A stretch of DNA of 64,000 nucleotides from Chlamydia sp. 17-3921 (GCF_902705545.1 NZ_CACSHH010000003.1:124001-188000), one strand, 5' to 3'; positions 9,446 through 19,463 are shown, numbered from the stretch's first letter. Notes: generated by a model from the sequence alone, not told the origin. Numbers and translations are program-made.

Positions 9446-10696
9446 ATGAAATTAAAATCTTCGAATGAAGCTTGCCCCAATAAGGGACCTTCTTTTTTAT
9501 CTATTGGAGGATCTATTTTTGCCATGTTTTTTGGCGCAGGGAATATAGTCTTTCCTCTAGCACTAGGATATCATTGTCATGCGCACCCTTGGTTTGCCTG
9601 CTTTGGCATGATTCTTACTGCTGTTTGTGTCCCTTTGCTAGGATTGTTAAGCATGCTTCTTTATTCCGGCGATTATTCTAGCTTTTTCGCTTCTATTGGA
9701 AAGATTCCTGCGATGATTTTAACGATTGCCATATTATGTCTAATCGGCCCATTTGGAGGTATTCCTAGAGCCATTGCTGTTTCCCATGCAACTCTAGCAT
9801 CCTTATCAGACACCCCACCAACCTTACTTCCTAATCTTCCAATTTATAGTTTGATTAGTTGCGTTTTAATATATGTTTTTGCGTGTAAACTTAGTCGTTT
9901 AGTTCAGTGGCTAGGAACTGTTTTTTTCCCTGTAATGCTATTTTCTTTACTCTGGATCATTATCCGAGGCTTTTTTATTTCTGCACATCCAAGTATCGTA
10001 GTTTCTACTATTAACAGTAAGCAAGCATGGCTTACAGGATTTATAGAAGGCTTCAATACTATGGATTTACTCGCAGCATTTTTCTTTTGCTCTATAGTAC
10101 TTATTTCACTAAGGCAAATGATGGCTCAAGAGAAAACAAATGGTAGTAGTGAAGAAGAAGAAGAAACACCTCTAAATTTTCAACGTATTAGCAAAAAAAA
10201 TAAACGCTCCATTATTCTCGGGTTTTTTCTTTCCACTATATTACTGAGCTTGACTTATTTAAGCTTTGCCTTATGTGCGTCCCGCCATGCGGGACTCCTA
10301 ACAAACGTCAGCAAAGGACATATTCTTGGAAAAATTTCCATAATTGCACTAGGGCCTAATAGTATTTTAACTGGAACAAGCGTTTTTATTGCATGTCTTA
10401 CAACAGAAATTGCTTTAGTTGGAATTATTGCAGATTTCTGTGCTCGAATAATAGCATCTAAAAAACTTACTTATTCTCTTGCTGTTGTTTTGACTTTGAT
10501 TCCAACATATCTCATTTCCATATTGAATTTTGAAAATATCAGCTTACTGCTTTTACCCTTACTGCAACTCTGTTACCCTGCTTTAATTGCATTAACTTGT
10601 GGAAGTATTGCTTATAAGTTATGGAATTTCCGTCATGTCCGAGCTTTATTTTATTTAACCCTATCTCTTACAGTTATTTTAAGACTGATGAATTAA
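9446..10696 (+). CDS. brnQ: Branched-chain amino acid transporter, LIVCS family
   Basis: A 416-residue integral membrane protein with about 12 hydrophobic segments. The N-terminus, SIGGSIFAMFFGAGNIVFPL, is the signature start of the LIV cation symporter (BrnQ) family. It imports leucine, isoleucine or valine with a cation; substrate preference is inferred from family. A hydrophilic acidic stretch (NGSSEEEEETP, about residues 232-242) interrupts the membrane segments and is probably a cytoplasmic loop. It follows nth after 123 bases and precedes the helicase gene by 33 bases. Confidence 0.9.
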   Translation: MKLKSSNEACPNKGPSFLSIGGSIFAMFFGAGNIVFPLALGYHCHAHPWFACFGMILTAVCVPLLGLLSMLLYSGDYSSFFASIGKIPAMILTIAILCLIGPFGGIPRAIAVSHATLASLSDTPPTLLPNLPIYSLISCVLIYVFACKLSRLVQWLGTVFFPVMLFSLLWIIIRGFFISAHPSIVVSTINSKQAWLTGFIEGFNTMDLLAAFFFCSIVLISLRQMMAQEKTNGSSEEEEETPLNFQRISKKNKRSIILGFFLSTILLSLTYLSFALCASRHAGLLTNVSKGHILGKISIIALGPNSILTGTSVFIACLTTEIALVGIIADFCARIIASKKLTYSLAVVLTLIPTYLISILNFENISLLLLPLLQLCYPALIALTCGSIAYKLWNFRHVRALFYLTLSLTVILRLMN

Positions 10697-10729
10697 AAAT
10701 AATTTTGGATTTACTAGCATAATAATATT

Positions 10730-13700
10730 ATGGTTTTAGAAGCACTAGCGACCTTTCGAAGGGTTGCACTGCAATCTCTTACAGCCAATCGTGATGATAT
10801 TCATATAGATTTTTTTGAAGATTGTTATTCAATCCAAATTCCTGATGAAAATTCTCCAGAAGGATTCTGGACTAACACCTTAAAGTTTGATTCAGAGGAT
10901 AGACTAATCTTTGCTTCTTGCAGTTGCCCCGAAGGCGAATGTTGCGAACATTTAATGACTGCGTATTTAGCTGCTTATGATTCACAAGCATTTGCATTTT
11001 TACACTATAAATTTCGACATTCTTTTTGGTATGAATTCTTTTTAAAATTATTTTTAGATTCTGCAGATTTAAAAGCGCAAGAAGGGATGGTTTATACCAT
11101 AAATTCTCCGCATATTGCGTGTGAAATTTCCTGTTTATCTTATGAAGCTTTCCAAAAATGGCTTCCTATAATTCATATAACATCAGAATCTAAGACACAT
11201 ATAAAAAAAACGTTTTCACAATCAATTTTATATCGTGTAGCTAAATATTTCTTTTTCTTTAATGAATCTGGAGCTTTTTTACAGGTAGAAGAGGATTCTC
11301 AGGGGCTTCCTTGTCTGTTTTCTCTTCAATGGCAGGATATCACCTTTAAAGGAAAACTTTTGGATTTTCCTACACTCGAAGATCTCTTTCCTAAAATAGA
11401 AATACCTCACACAACTTTACAAGAATCTCATGAAGACTTTTCAATATCTACTATAGAAGTAGACCCTAAACTTTCAAAAGTATCTTTTATTATAAATCCA
11501 GAAAAGCCTAAAGAAGCTATTTTAGAACAGACTATAGTAAACATAGGGGCATCAAGTTATCTTACAGGAAGACAAACTGTAATTTCTCTTCCTAAAAAAG
11601 TTTCCCTACCTATTTATACTCTTCCTCTTCTTCCAGAAAAAATACAGCGTCAACTGCTACCCCAACTTTATTACAATACAGAAGAAAAACCTTTACGCTA
11701 CACCATTTATTTTCTTCGAGATGCATCTCTGTGTTTTTCAGCTTATTTGGAAACTCCTGGAGATTTAGATAATGGTTGTCTAATTTATCCTAATTACTGC
11801 TATGACCTAGGTTTAGGGCTACAGCCCATATCAGGAGCTCTTCATCCTCAAACGACGTTTATCGTCAAGTCAGATCAAATTGAAGAGTTTTTAGATGAAA
11901 CAGGACACCTTATCCAAGAAACAGGTTTTAAAACATTCACAGAAAAAAACCCTGAAAGAAATCTTACTTATAATGTCACGGATCAAGGCGTTCTATTATT
12001 TCACTACGATATCAGAGAATCTGGAACTACAGAAATTCATTTTGGACGATGGACGTATTACTCTAACCAAGGATTTTTTCTTCAAGAAAAAGATGACAGC
12101 CCAATTCAAGATGGCTTAATCATCGAAGCTATAGACATTCCTACGTTTATTACCAAAAATGAACATGCTTTGCGTAAACTTCCTGGATTCTTTGCTTCTC
12201 ATGTAGCTTCTCTCGACCTCTATCTCGAAGTACATAAAGAAACTAATAAAAATTCAGGATTAAGCCTTATCCCAAAAATTAAAGGCGTAGAAGAAACTTG
12301 TAGGCTATTTGGTAATTTCATTTATCAAGAACGAGTCGGTTTCATACAACTTCCGATTTCTTTACAAACAGTATATTCTCTACCCGCACATATTCCTGCA
12401 GAGCAGGTTCCTGACTTCATTCAAAAATTCTTCCATAATGATCGGATCTTATTTCCAGATCTAGAAACACATCTTCCAACAAGTTTCGAGCTCATTATTT
12501 TATCTATTAAACGTCCTCATCCTGCTTCTCCTCTACATTTAGAGTTTTCTTTGAAAACGAATATTGGTTGTGTTCCTTTGGAGACGATTTTACAAGGACT
12601 TAAGAGTAAAAAAATCTATCTGTTTACAAAAGCAGGTTTTCTCTATCTGCAACATTATCTATTTCAATTTTTACAGCAATTCCTTACCACACAGAAATGT
12701 CTAATAACAGCAAGCACCATTATGGCATCTGTTACAGATATTTTTAAATTAGATGCTCTAGCTCCGATAATTTTAGCCGAAAATGTCAACGCTTGTGAAG
12801 AAGATTTGCAATTCTTCTCACAATTAAAAGCTGCTTGCCTACCACCTATTCCACAAAGTTTTTTCTCTATAGATCACAAACTGCGGCCTTATCAAAATAA
12901 TGGGTTGCTCTGGTTATGGTTTCTATACAATTACCGGCTATCAGGACTTCTTTGTGATGAGATGGGATTAGGGAAAACACATCAAGCAACAGCTCTTCTA
13001 GATATTGTCTATCAATCAACAAAAGAACCTCCTTATCCTAAATTTTTAGTAGTATGCCCAACTAGTGTACTACCTCACTGGGAATACACTTTAAGTACGC
13101 ATTTACTTGGAGTTAGTATTTTCACTTTTCATGGTCCAAATAAGCCTAAAGAATTACCTTCTAATAGCGATATTATTTTAACATCCTACGGAACTCTTCG
13201 ACAAAACTACGCTAAATTTTATAAACAATCTTTTGCTATAGCAGTATTTGATGAAATTCATATGGCAAAAAATAAAACTAGCCAAATTCACAAGATTCTT
13301 TGTCGTTTAAATGCTCATATGAAGTTAGGGCTTACAGGAACACCCATAGAAAATAATCTTTTCGAATTTAAGGGACTGCTAGATATTATTTTACCAAATT
13401 ACTTACCTTCAGACACTCTGTTTAAAAAACTTTTTACAAAAAAAGTCGTTCATAAAGAATTAGAAGAGGTCATTCCCTATCAAGATCTGTTATTGAAACT
13501 TACTCGTCCCTTTATCTTAAGAAGAACTAAAAAATTAGTTCTTCCAGAACTTCCGGACAAAGTAGAATCCATAGTACCCTGTGTATTATCCCCAGAGCAA
13601 GAAAAGCTCTATTCAACAGCTTTACAAAAAGAAAAAAATCAAATTCAACAATTAGAAACAACGGAAGAGCCTTCTTCAAATTTCCTACATATTTTTGCGC

Positions 13701-14341
13701 TCTTAAATCATCTAAAGCAGATCTGCGACCATCCAGCAGTATTTTTTAAAAAGCCTCAAAATTATCACCAACATCAATCTGGAAAATGGGATGTTTTTGT
13801 GAAGTTGCTTCATGAATCTTTAGCATCCGGTTATAAAGTTGTGGTCTTCTCGCAATATATCCACATGATTCAAATCATTACGCAGTATTTAACAGAAAAA
13901 GGTATAAAATATGCTTCTATCCAAGGGAAATCTTTGAATAGAAAAGAGGAAATAGAACTATTTTCTAATGATCCTACATGTCAAGTATTTGTAGGATCTC
14001 TACTAGCAGCGGGAACTGGTATCAATCTTACAGCAGGTAATGTTGTGATTATGTACGATCGTTGGTGGAATCCTGCAAAAGAAAACCAAGCCCTAGACCG
14101 TGTGCATAGAATCGGACAAAAAAAAACTGTTTTCATCTATAAACTAATCACAGAAAACACCCTAGAAGAAAGAATTCATTACCTTATAGAAAAGAAAATA
14201 CGTCTTTTAGACAAAATTATAGCAACTCAAGATTCTAATCTCCTACATATGTTAAACCGTGAAGATCTAATAGTGATACTTTCTTATAAAGACGAACATA
14301 ATGAAACAGAAAGCAATGAAGATCAAAAGTTACTTAGTTAG
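10730..14341 (+). CDS. SWIM-domain SNF2/Rad54-family helicase
   Basis: A 1203-residue SWI2/SNF2-type ATPase. An N-terminal SWIM zinc motif C64-x-C66-x5-C72-x-H74 is followed by about 650 residues without motifs I recognise. The ATPase core then has DEMGLGKT (743-750), DEIH, LTGTPIENN, the helicase C-terminal half with FSQYIHMIQ, and QALDRVHRIGQKK. Family members remodel protein-DNA complexes, often alongside RNA polymerase; the precise role here is unknown. The last 12 bases overlap the end of the convergent zinc-ribbon gene. Confidence 0.93.
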   Translation: MVLEALATFRRVALQSLTANRDDIHIDFFEDCYSIQIPDENSPEGFWTNTLKFDSEDRLIFASCSCPEGECCEHLMTAYLAAYDSQAFAFLHYKFRHSFWYEFFLKLFLDSADLKAQEGMVYTINSPHIACEISCLSYEAFQKWLPIIHITSESKTHIKKTFSQSILYRVAKYFFFFNESGAFLQVEEDSQGLPCLFSLQWQDITFKGKLLDFPTLEDLFPKIEIPHTTLQESHEDFSISTIEVDPKLSKVSFIINPEKPKEAILEQTIVNIGASSYLTGRQTVISLPKKVSLPIYTLPLLPEKIQRQLLPQLYYNTEEKPLRYTIYFLRDASLCFSAYLETPGDLDNGCLIYPNYCYDLGLGLQPISGALHPQTTFIVKSDQIEEFLDETGHLIQETGFKTFTEKNPERNLTYNVTDQGVLLFHYDIRESGTTEIHFGRWTYYSNQGFFLQEKDDSPIQDGLIIEAIDIPTFITKNEHALRKLPGFFASHVASLDLYLEVHKETNKNSGLSLIPKIKGVEETCRLFGNFIYQERVGFIQLPISLQTVYSLPAHIPAEQVPDFIQKFFHNDRILFPDLETHLPTSFELIILSIKRPHPASPLHLEFSLKTNIGCVPLETILQGLKSKKIYLFTKAGFLYLQHYLFQFLQQFLTTQKCLITASTIMASVTDIFKLDALAPIILAENVNACEEDLQFFSQLKAACLPPIPQSFFSIDHKLRPYQNNGLLWLWFLYNYRLSGLLCDEMGLGKTHQATALLDIVYQSTKEPPYPKFLVVCPTSVLPHWEYTLSTHLLGVSIFTFHGPNKPKELPSNSDIILTSYGTLRQNYAKFYKQSFAIAVFDEIHMAKNKTSQIHKILCRLNAHMKLGLTGTPIENNLFEFKGLLDIILPNYLPSDTLFKKLFTKKVVHKELEEVIPYQDLLLKLTRPFILRRTKKLVLPELPDKVESIVPCVLSPEQEKLYSTALQKEKNQIQQLETTEEPSSNFLHIFALLNHLKQICDHPAVFFKKPQNYHQHQSGKWDVFVKLLHESLASGYKVVVFSQYIHMIQIITQYLTEKGIKYASIQGKSLNRKEEIELFSNDPTCQVFVGSLLAAGTGINLTAGNVVIMYDRWWNPAKENQALDRVHRIGQKKTVFIYKLITENTLEERIHYLIEKKIRLLDKIIATQDSNLLHMLNREDLIVILSYKDEHNETESNEDQKLLS

Positions 14342-14827
14342 AGAAGTATCTGATAATTTTTTATATCCTTGATAAATAAGAACAGCTCCAAAAAAGCCAT
14401 AAATATACGCTCGATTCTTAGGCCAAGTTAAGGAGAGACCTTCATCCGTAGCGAAAAACAAAATCAGCAAAGTAAATGCTGCAAAACCTATCCCAAGAAA
14501 CAAAGTTATAACAGGCCAATACTGTAACCACGTATAACGTAATTTTGGTTGTTCATTTGTTTGATTAAAGTTTTTCTGATCTTCTAAAACAGCTTCCCAA
14601 TCTTCAGAAGAAACAGCAAAAAGATCTTCTGTTTCCCCCTTAGCAGAACCTTCCGAAAGAGAAATATGGCAAGACGCAAACCCTCCCGAAGCAATTGGAG
14701 GATCTTGTAAAAATGCACTACAATAAGGACATTGAGGTACATGTTTTGATACACTACCTTCACATTTCCAACACGTCCGTTGCATCTCCGTTTCTTTAGC
14801 GAATGGCATGGGCTTAGCCTTCTTCAT
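14330..14827 (-). CDS. Zinc-ribbon membrane protein (CT556-type)
   Basis: A 165-residue protein. Its N-terminus carries a four-cysteine zinc ribbon (C19, C22, C33, C36; CWKC...CPYC), followed by an acidic linker. Two C-terminal hydrophobic segments follow (around YWPVITLFLGIGFAAFTLLI and AYIYGFFGAVLIYQGY). That suggests a membrane protein with a cytosolic zinc domain. It corresponds by position to hypothetical CT556. It overlaps the helicase stop by 12 bases in convergent orientation and is divergent from lpdA across 222 AT-rich bases. Function unknown. Confidence 0.85.
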   Translation of the reverse strand: MKKAKPMPFAKETEMQRTCWKCEGSVSKHVPQCPYCSAFLQDPPIASGGFASCHISLSEGSAKGETEDLFAVSSEDWEAVLEDQKNFNQTNEQPKLRYTWLQYWPVITLFLGIGFAAFTLLILFFATDEGLSLTWPKNRAYIYGFFGAVLIYQGYKKLSDTSLTK

Positions 14828-15049
14828 TATAATTTATGAAGAGATTTAAAATAGCTCTACGTTAAATAAAGCTTAATGCAGAGTTTCCCTTAAACTATAA
14901 CTTCTATTGGGAAAAAATCAATGCCGAAAATTAATCATTAGATTTAAAATGCGCAAAAGCTCCTCAAAAACATTATCGCGTTTTTGTAAGATTCATTAAT
15001 TCGGATTTTTATATCCTGCATATTTTTAAATAAGAGTAGGGACAATACA

Positions 15050-16435
15050 ATGGTTAAAGATTTTGACTGCGTTGTTATAGGTTCAGGCCCAGGAGGATAC
15101 GTCGCAGCTATTACTGCGGCTCAATCAGGATTACAAACAGCTCTTATCGAAGAATTACATGAGGGAGGGACATGCTTAAATCGTGGATGCATTCCTTCTA
15201 AAGCATTAATTACTGGTGCTAATTTAGTATCTCAAATTCAACAGGCAAAAAAATTTGGGATTAATATAGAAGGCTATTCTATAGATTACCCTACGATGGT
15301 GGGAAGAAAAAATTCCATAGTTCAAGGTATAAAACAAGGTTTAGTAGGGCTTATCCGTAGTAATAAGATTACAACTTTAAGTGGAAGGGGTTCTTTAATC
15401 TCTTCGACGGAAATTAAAGTTATTGGAACGGACACAACAATAATCAAAGCAAAGCATATTATTTTAGCAACTGGCTCGGAACCGAAACCTTTTCCAGGAG
15501 TTCCTTTTTCTTCTAGGATCTTATCCTCCACAGAAATGTTAAATCTTTCTACTTTACCCAATAAACTTGCAATTATCGGTGGAGGTGTTATCGGTTGTGA
15601 ATTTGCTTCACTATTCCAAACCCTAGGAGTTGAAGTCACTATAATAGAAGCTATGGATCATATTCTTCCTATTAATAATCCTGAAGTTTCTAAAACCCTA
15701 ACAACAGAGTTTACAAAACGAGGAATTCGAGTTCTCACAAAAGCTTCTATTTCTCTTTTAAAAGAGACTCAAAATAATGTGGCAATTCAAGTAAATGACG
15801 TAACAGAACACTTTGACATTGCCTTGATAGCTATAGGAAGGTTGTTTAACACTTCTAATTTAGGTCTTGATAATGCTGGAGTGATCCGTGATGAGCGAGG
15901 AGTGATTCCTGTTGAAGAAACAATGCGAACAAATGTTCCTAATATTTTTGCCATTGGAGATATTACTGGAAAAATGCTACTTGCGCATGTAGCTTCTCAC
16001 CAAGGAGTCGTTGCAGGGAAAAATGTATCTGGCCATAATGCGGTTATGGATTATTCTGCTATCCCTTCTGTGATTTTTACAAATCCAGAGATTGCTATAA
16101 CAGGACTTTCCCAATATGAAGCTCAACTACAAAATATTCCCATTAAACTAACAAAATTTCCATTCAAGGCTATAGGGAAAGCTGTTGTGATGGAAGAATC
16201 TAATGGTTTTGCAACGATTATCAGTCATGAGACTACACAACAAATTTTGGGAGCCTATGTTGTAGGACCTCATGCAGCATCCCTCATCGGAGAAATGACT
16301 TTGGCAATTCGCAATGAGTTGACATTACATTGTATCTACGAAACAATCCATGCACACCCAACTCTTTCAGAAATTTGGGCTGAAAGTGCTTTACTTGCAG
16401 TAAATCAACCTCTTCATCTTCCTCCAAGACCATGA
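15050..16435 (+). CDS. lpdA: Dihydrolipoamide dehydrogenase (E3)
   Basis: FAD-dependent E3 subunit that reoxidises lipoyl groups of pyruvate and 2-oxoglutarate dehydrogenases with NAD+. It is 461 residues. The FAD Rossmann motif is GSGPGG (11-16) and the redox disulfide is [13 protein letters not shown] (C42, C47). The NAD-binding [11 protein letters not shown] is present, as is the C-terminal dyad HAHPTLSE. An AGGGA lies about 9 bases before the ATG. A weak promoter-like TTGTAA (14984-14989) with a TTTATA 18 bases further on lies upstream. The stop overlaps the lipA start by 4 bases, so both are lipoate-related and co-transcribed. Confidence 0.96.
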   Translation: MVKDFDCVVIGSGPGGYVAAITAAQSGLQTALIEELHEGGTCLNRGCIPSKALITGANLVSQIQQAKKFGINIEGYSIDYPTMVGRKNSIVQGIKQGLVGLIRSNKITTLSGRGSLISSTEIKVIGTDTTIIKAKHIILATGSEPKPFPGVPFSSRILSSTEMLNLSTLPNKLAIIGGGVIGCEFASLFQTLGVEVTIIEAMDHILPINNPEVSKTLTTEFTKRGIRVLTKASISLLKETQNNVAIQVNDVTEHFDIALIAIGRLFNTSNLGLDNAGVIRDERGVIPVEETMRTNVPNIFAIGDITGKMLLAHVASHQGVVAGKNVSGHNAVMDYSAIPSVIFTNPEIAITGLSQYEAQLQNIPIKLTKFPFKAIGKAVVMEESNGFATIISHETTQQILGAYVVGPHAASLIGEMTLAIRNELTLHCIYETIHAHPTLSEIWAESALLAVNQPLHLPPRP

Positions 16436-17340
16436 AAACAACAGATTCCTTAGAAAAAAAACGCCTTCCTAAGCGTTTTCCTAGTTGGTTACGACGCTCT
16501 CTTCCTAAAGGATCAGTATTTGCAACTACAGATGCAACTATAAAAAATGTTGGGATGGCTACAGTCTGTGAAGAAGCGTTGTGTCCAAATCGAACTTCAT
16601 GTTGGTCTCGAAAAACAGCAACATATTTAGCTCTCGGATCTACTTGTACTCGAAAATGTGGTTTTTGTAACATTGACTTTACCCAAAAACCCCAGCCACT
16701 CGATCCTAAAGAACCAGAAAAAATAGCTATATCAGCAAAAGCTCTAGGTCTTCGTCATGTCGTTATTACAATGGTTGCTCGAGATGATTTAGAAGATGGT
16801 GGTGCAGAAGGTTTAATTCGTATTATTCAAAAATTAAAAGAAGAGCTTCCTTTAGCAACTATAGAAGTACTTGCATCAGATTTTCAAGGAAATATCCCAG
16901 CGTTACACTCTCTCTTAGATTCAGGATTAGCAATTTACAATCATAACATAGAAACAGTAGAACGATTAACTCCTATGGTTCGCCATAAAGCTACTTATAG
17001 AAGATCTCTGTCTATGCTTGAAGCAGCAGCGAAGTATCAACCTGATTTATTCATTAAATCAGGAATTATGGTTGGATTAGGAGAGCAAGAAAGTGAAGTA
17101 AAACAATCTCTTCGAGACCTTGTTTCTATTGGAGTAAAAATTGTAACAATTGGACAATATTTGCGTCCTTCACGTTTGCATATTCCTGTAAAAGATTATG
17201 TTACTCCAGAAACTTTTGATTATTATCGCCAAGTTGGAGAATCCCTAGGGTTATTTATTTATGCAGGACCTTTTGTAAGATCAAGTCTTAATGCAGATAT
17301 TGTTTTAGATACTATTCAAAAGAAACACAGTCACTTATAA
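16432..17340 (+). CDS. lipA: Lipoyl synthase
   Basis: Radical-SAM enzyme that inserts two sulfurs into protein-bound octanoyl groups. It is 302 residues. The auxiliary cluster motif is C46-x4-C51-x5-C57 ([12 protein letters not shown]) and the radical-SAM motif is C72-x3-C76-x2-C79 (CTRKCGFC). The C-terminal serine motif RSSLNAD is present and all cluster ligands are in place. It is translationally coupled to lpdA by an ATGA overlap. There is no hairpin terminator after the stop, only T-rich sequence before the T3S promoter. Confidence 0.96.
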   Translation: MKTTDSLEKKRLPKRFPSWLRRSLPKGSVFATTDATIKNVGMATVCEEALCPNRTSCWSRKTATYLALGSTCTRKCGFCNIDFTQKPQPLDPKEPEKIAISAKALGLRHVVITMVARDDLEDGGAEGLIRIIQKLKEELPLATIEVLASDFQGNIPALHSLLDSGLAIYNHNIETVERLTPMVRHKATYRRSLSMLEAAAKYQPDLFIKSGIMVGLGEQESEVKQSLRDLVSIGVKIVTIGQYLRPSRLHIPVKDYVTPETFDYYRQVGESLGLFIYAGPFVRSSLNADIVLDTIQKKHSHL

Positions 17341-17444
17341 TCTCTTCAAAAAGAATTTATCTTCCCTAAAAAGAATTCAAAACGATTTTTTATAACCATA
17401 GCTTTATCATAATAAAGACGATAATTATTATTAAATGTTCACGA

Positions 17445-17473
17445 TTGGCACTAATCCCCCCTTTTGTTATGGT
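17445..17473 (+). promoter_or_regulatory. Predicted sigma-66 promoter of the sctJ operon
   Basis: TTGGCA (17445-17450), a 17-base spacer including a run of six C, and TATGGT (17468-17473) form a good sigma-70-like promoter. Transcription would start near 17480, leaving a very short leader before the sctJ ATG at 17497. The 12-mer ACGATTGGCACT covering the -35 element recurs at 48186-48197. Confidence 0.5.
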
Positions 17474-17496
17474 GAGTAAAAAGGTATGCGTGGATT

Positions 17497-18486
17497 ATGT
17501 TTCGTAGTTCTGTTTCTTGTTGCTTTTTCTTTTTGTTAACCCTGTTTTGCTGCACAAGTTGCAACAGCAGATCTCTCATAGTTCATGGGCTTCCAGGAAG
17601 AGAAGCAAATGAAATTGTAGTTCTTCTTGTAAGCAAAGGTGTTGCTGCACAAAAACTTCCTAAAATAGCTTCAGCTACGGGAGGAGCTTCCACTGAACAA
17701 CTTTGGGATATCTCTGTCCCTGCAGCACAAATCACCGAAGCTCTTGCTATTCTAAACCAAGCAGGCCTTCCGCGAATGAAAGGAACCAGTTTGTTAGATT
17801 TATTTGCAAAACAAGGACTAGTACCTTCAGAGTTACAAGAAAAAATTCGCTATCAAGAAGGCCTATCAGAACAGATGGCGACAACTATAAGAAAAATGGA
17901 TGGTATAGTTGATGCTAGTGTTCAAATTTCCTTTTCTACAGATAACGATGAAGCCCAACCTTTAACAGCATCTGTTTATATTAAACATCGAGGAGTTTTA
18001 GATAATCCTAACAGTATAATGATCTCTAAAATTAAACGTTTAATAGCAAGTGCAGTTCCAGGGTTGGCTCCTGAAAATGTTTCTGTAGTCAGTGATCGAG
18101 CTGCTTATAGTGATATTACTATTAACGGTCCTTGGGGATTAACAGATGATATTGATTATGTTTCTGTTTGGGGGATAATTTTAGCAAAATCTTCGCTTCT
18201 CAAATTTCGCTTAATTTTTTATTTTTTGATTCTAATCCTATTTATTATTTCCTGTAGCCTTTTATGGATCATTTGGAAAACACATACGTTAATTATCTCC
18301 TTAGGAGGAGCTAAAAACTTCTTTGCTCCAACTCCTTATTCTAAGGTTGCCTTAGATGCAGCCAAAGTATCAAACAAAGCTCCTGAAGAAAAAGATAATG
18401 CTTCTACAGAAGGAGAAGATACAACAAAAGTTAAGGAAACCTCAACAGAAGCTCCAGAAGGAAACTCTGCAAATGAGGAAAGCTAG
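17497..18486 (+). CDS. sctJ: Type III secretion inner-membrane ring lipoprotein SctJ
   Basis: FliF/YscJ-family ring protein of the T3S basal body. It is 329 residues. The N-terminal hydrophobic signal ends in a Cys-rich lipobox (CCTSC, probable lipidated Cys22). The conserved YscJ core includes NEIVVLLVSKGV, MKGTSLLDLF and LRQ-like repeats with ASVYIKHRG. A transmembrane segment lies around residues 222-250, and the tail is acidic and low-complexity (about 280-329). The ATG at 17497 sits 11 bases after AAGG. It is the first gene of the sctJ-sctT cluster; its stop overlaps the next start by one base. Confidence 0.95.
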   Translation: MFRSSVSCCFFFLLTLFCCTSCNSRSLIVHGLPGREANEIVVLLVSKGVAAQKLPKIASATGGASTEQLWDISVPAAQITEALAILNQAGLPRMKGTSLLDLFAKQGLVPSELQEKIRYQEGLSEQMATTIRKMDGIVDASVQISFSTDNDEAQPLTASVYIKHRGVLDNPNSIMISKIKRLIASAVPGLAPENVSVVSDRAAYSDITINGPWGLTDDIDYVSVWGIILAKSSLLKFRLIFYFLILILFIISCSLLWIIWKTHTLIISLGGAKNFFAPTPYSKVALDAAKVSNKAPEEKDNASTEGEDTTKVKETSTEAPEGNSANEES

Positions 18487-19319
18487 TGACCGCCAATACC
18501 TTTGGAACTCTAGATATCTTAATGAAACACTCAAAAGAGGATAATCTAGCAAAATTTTTGCCAGATTCTCTTCTTGTTCCTTCTTCTCATACACAAGAAA
18601 TTCCTTTAAGCTCTCTCTCTTTTTCCATGCGTTGGCTAGCGACAATCCATCCTTCTTGGATTGCTATCGCAATGAAAGAACTTCCAAAAGAAATACAAAG
18701 TCAGCTGCTTGCCTGTCTTCCAGAAACTTTAGTCCGAGAATTATTACCTTCACTACCCAACGTCACTGTAGCACAAAAACGTTGTTCTAATTTCGGTGCA
18801 TTCTATCTTTTAAATATGTTAAACGAAAAACTTCGTCCCAAAGGCATTGTAGAAGAAGTTTTTCTTCCTGCATCAACTATAAATGCTATACTGTATTATT
18901 CCGGTCCAACTAAAATTTCTGTTATCAATTGCTTAGGGTTATGTTATTTAGCAAAAGAGCTAAAAAATGTTGTCGATAAAGTTGTTCTTGAACGAGTGAA
19001 AAAGCTTCTCTCCTCTACAGAAAAACTCTTTTTAACCTATTGTCAATCTCACCCAATGAAAAATCTTGAAACGACAAATTTTCTCAGTTCTTGGGACCAG
19101 GATTCAGAACTACATCAGTTTATTCATATTCAAGGTTTACGTTTTCTTGGAAAAGCTTTAGTCAAAGAAGACGCTTCTTTTTTATGGTATTTCTTAAGAA
19201 GACTCGACATTCGTAGAGGTTATATTTTTGAACAAGCTTTAAAAGAATCCTATGGGCATTCATACGTAGATTATTATAAAAATAATTTAGAAAGATGTTT
19301 AAAAGTTTTAATACAGTAA
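18486..19319 (+). CDS. Probable type III secretion sorting-platform protein SctK (CT560-type)
   Basis: A 277-residue soluble protein with a GTG start overlapping the sctJ stop by one base, so it is translationally coupled. In other T3S operons the gene between SctJ and SctL is SctK (YscK, OrgA, MxiK). The segment LATIHPSWIAIAMKELP resembles the conserved helix with HPSW that I associate with that family. The rest is helical with no recognisable motif. The SctK call is inference from position plus one weak motif; older annotations call it hypothetical. The stop is followed by a 141-base gap before sctL. Confidence 0.75.
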   Translation: MTANTFGTLDILMKHSKEDNLAKFLPDSLLVPSSHTQEIPLSSLSFSMRWLATIHPSWIAIAMKELPKEIQSQLLACLPETLVRELLPSLPNVTVAQKRCSNFGAFYLLNMLNEKLRPKGIVEEVFLPASTINAILYYSGPTKISVINCLGLCYLAKELKNVVDKVVLERVKKLLSSTEKLFLTYCQSHPMKNLETTNFLSSWDQDSELHQFIHIQGLRFLGKALVKEDASFLWYFLRRLDIRRGYIFEQALKESYGHSYVDYYKNNLERCLKVLIQ

Positions 19320-19409
19320 ACATAAAGAAAAATAAAATTATTAGATAACGAAAATACAAAAGATCAGCTCTTTGTAGAACTTATGCAAAAAATCACATTT
19401 TAACATTAA

Positions 19410-19463
19410 AAGGAGCGGCGTTGCTTTCAAGATACTTTGAAGTTTTACGCCATTGTATAAATG
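19410..19463 (+). promoter_or_regulatory. Structured ribosome-binding region of sctL
   Basis: AAGGAG (19410-19415) is 45 bases from the sctL ATG (19461), far too distant for normal initiation. Between them lies an inverted repeat: outer stem GGCGT/ACGCC (19417-19421, 19447-19451) and inner stem TTCAA/TTGAA (19426-19430, 19437-19441). If it folds, the Shine-Dalgarno to AUG distance becomes 10 bases. There is no other Shine-Dalgarno near the ATG. Confidence 0.4.

Noticed and set aside
16284..16673. 129-codon frame antisense across the lpdA-lipA junction.
   Set aside because: Lies entirely on the opposite strand of two well-supported genes.
17445..17470. TGGCAC at 17446 and at 48191 as possible sigma-54 -24 elements.
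   Set aside because: No TTGC-type -12 element occurs at the required distance at either place, while a sigma-70-like reading fits the first site well.
17486..17539. A short ORF (18 codons) starting at an ATG 11 bases before the sctJ start, in another frame and preceded by AAGGT.
   Set aside because: It stops inside the sctJ signal sequence, has no known counterpart, and its hydrophobic look comes from overlapping the sctJ signal-peptide codons.
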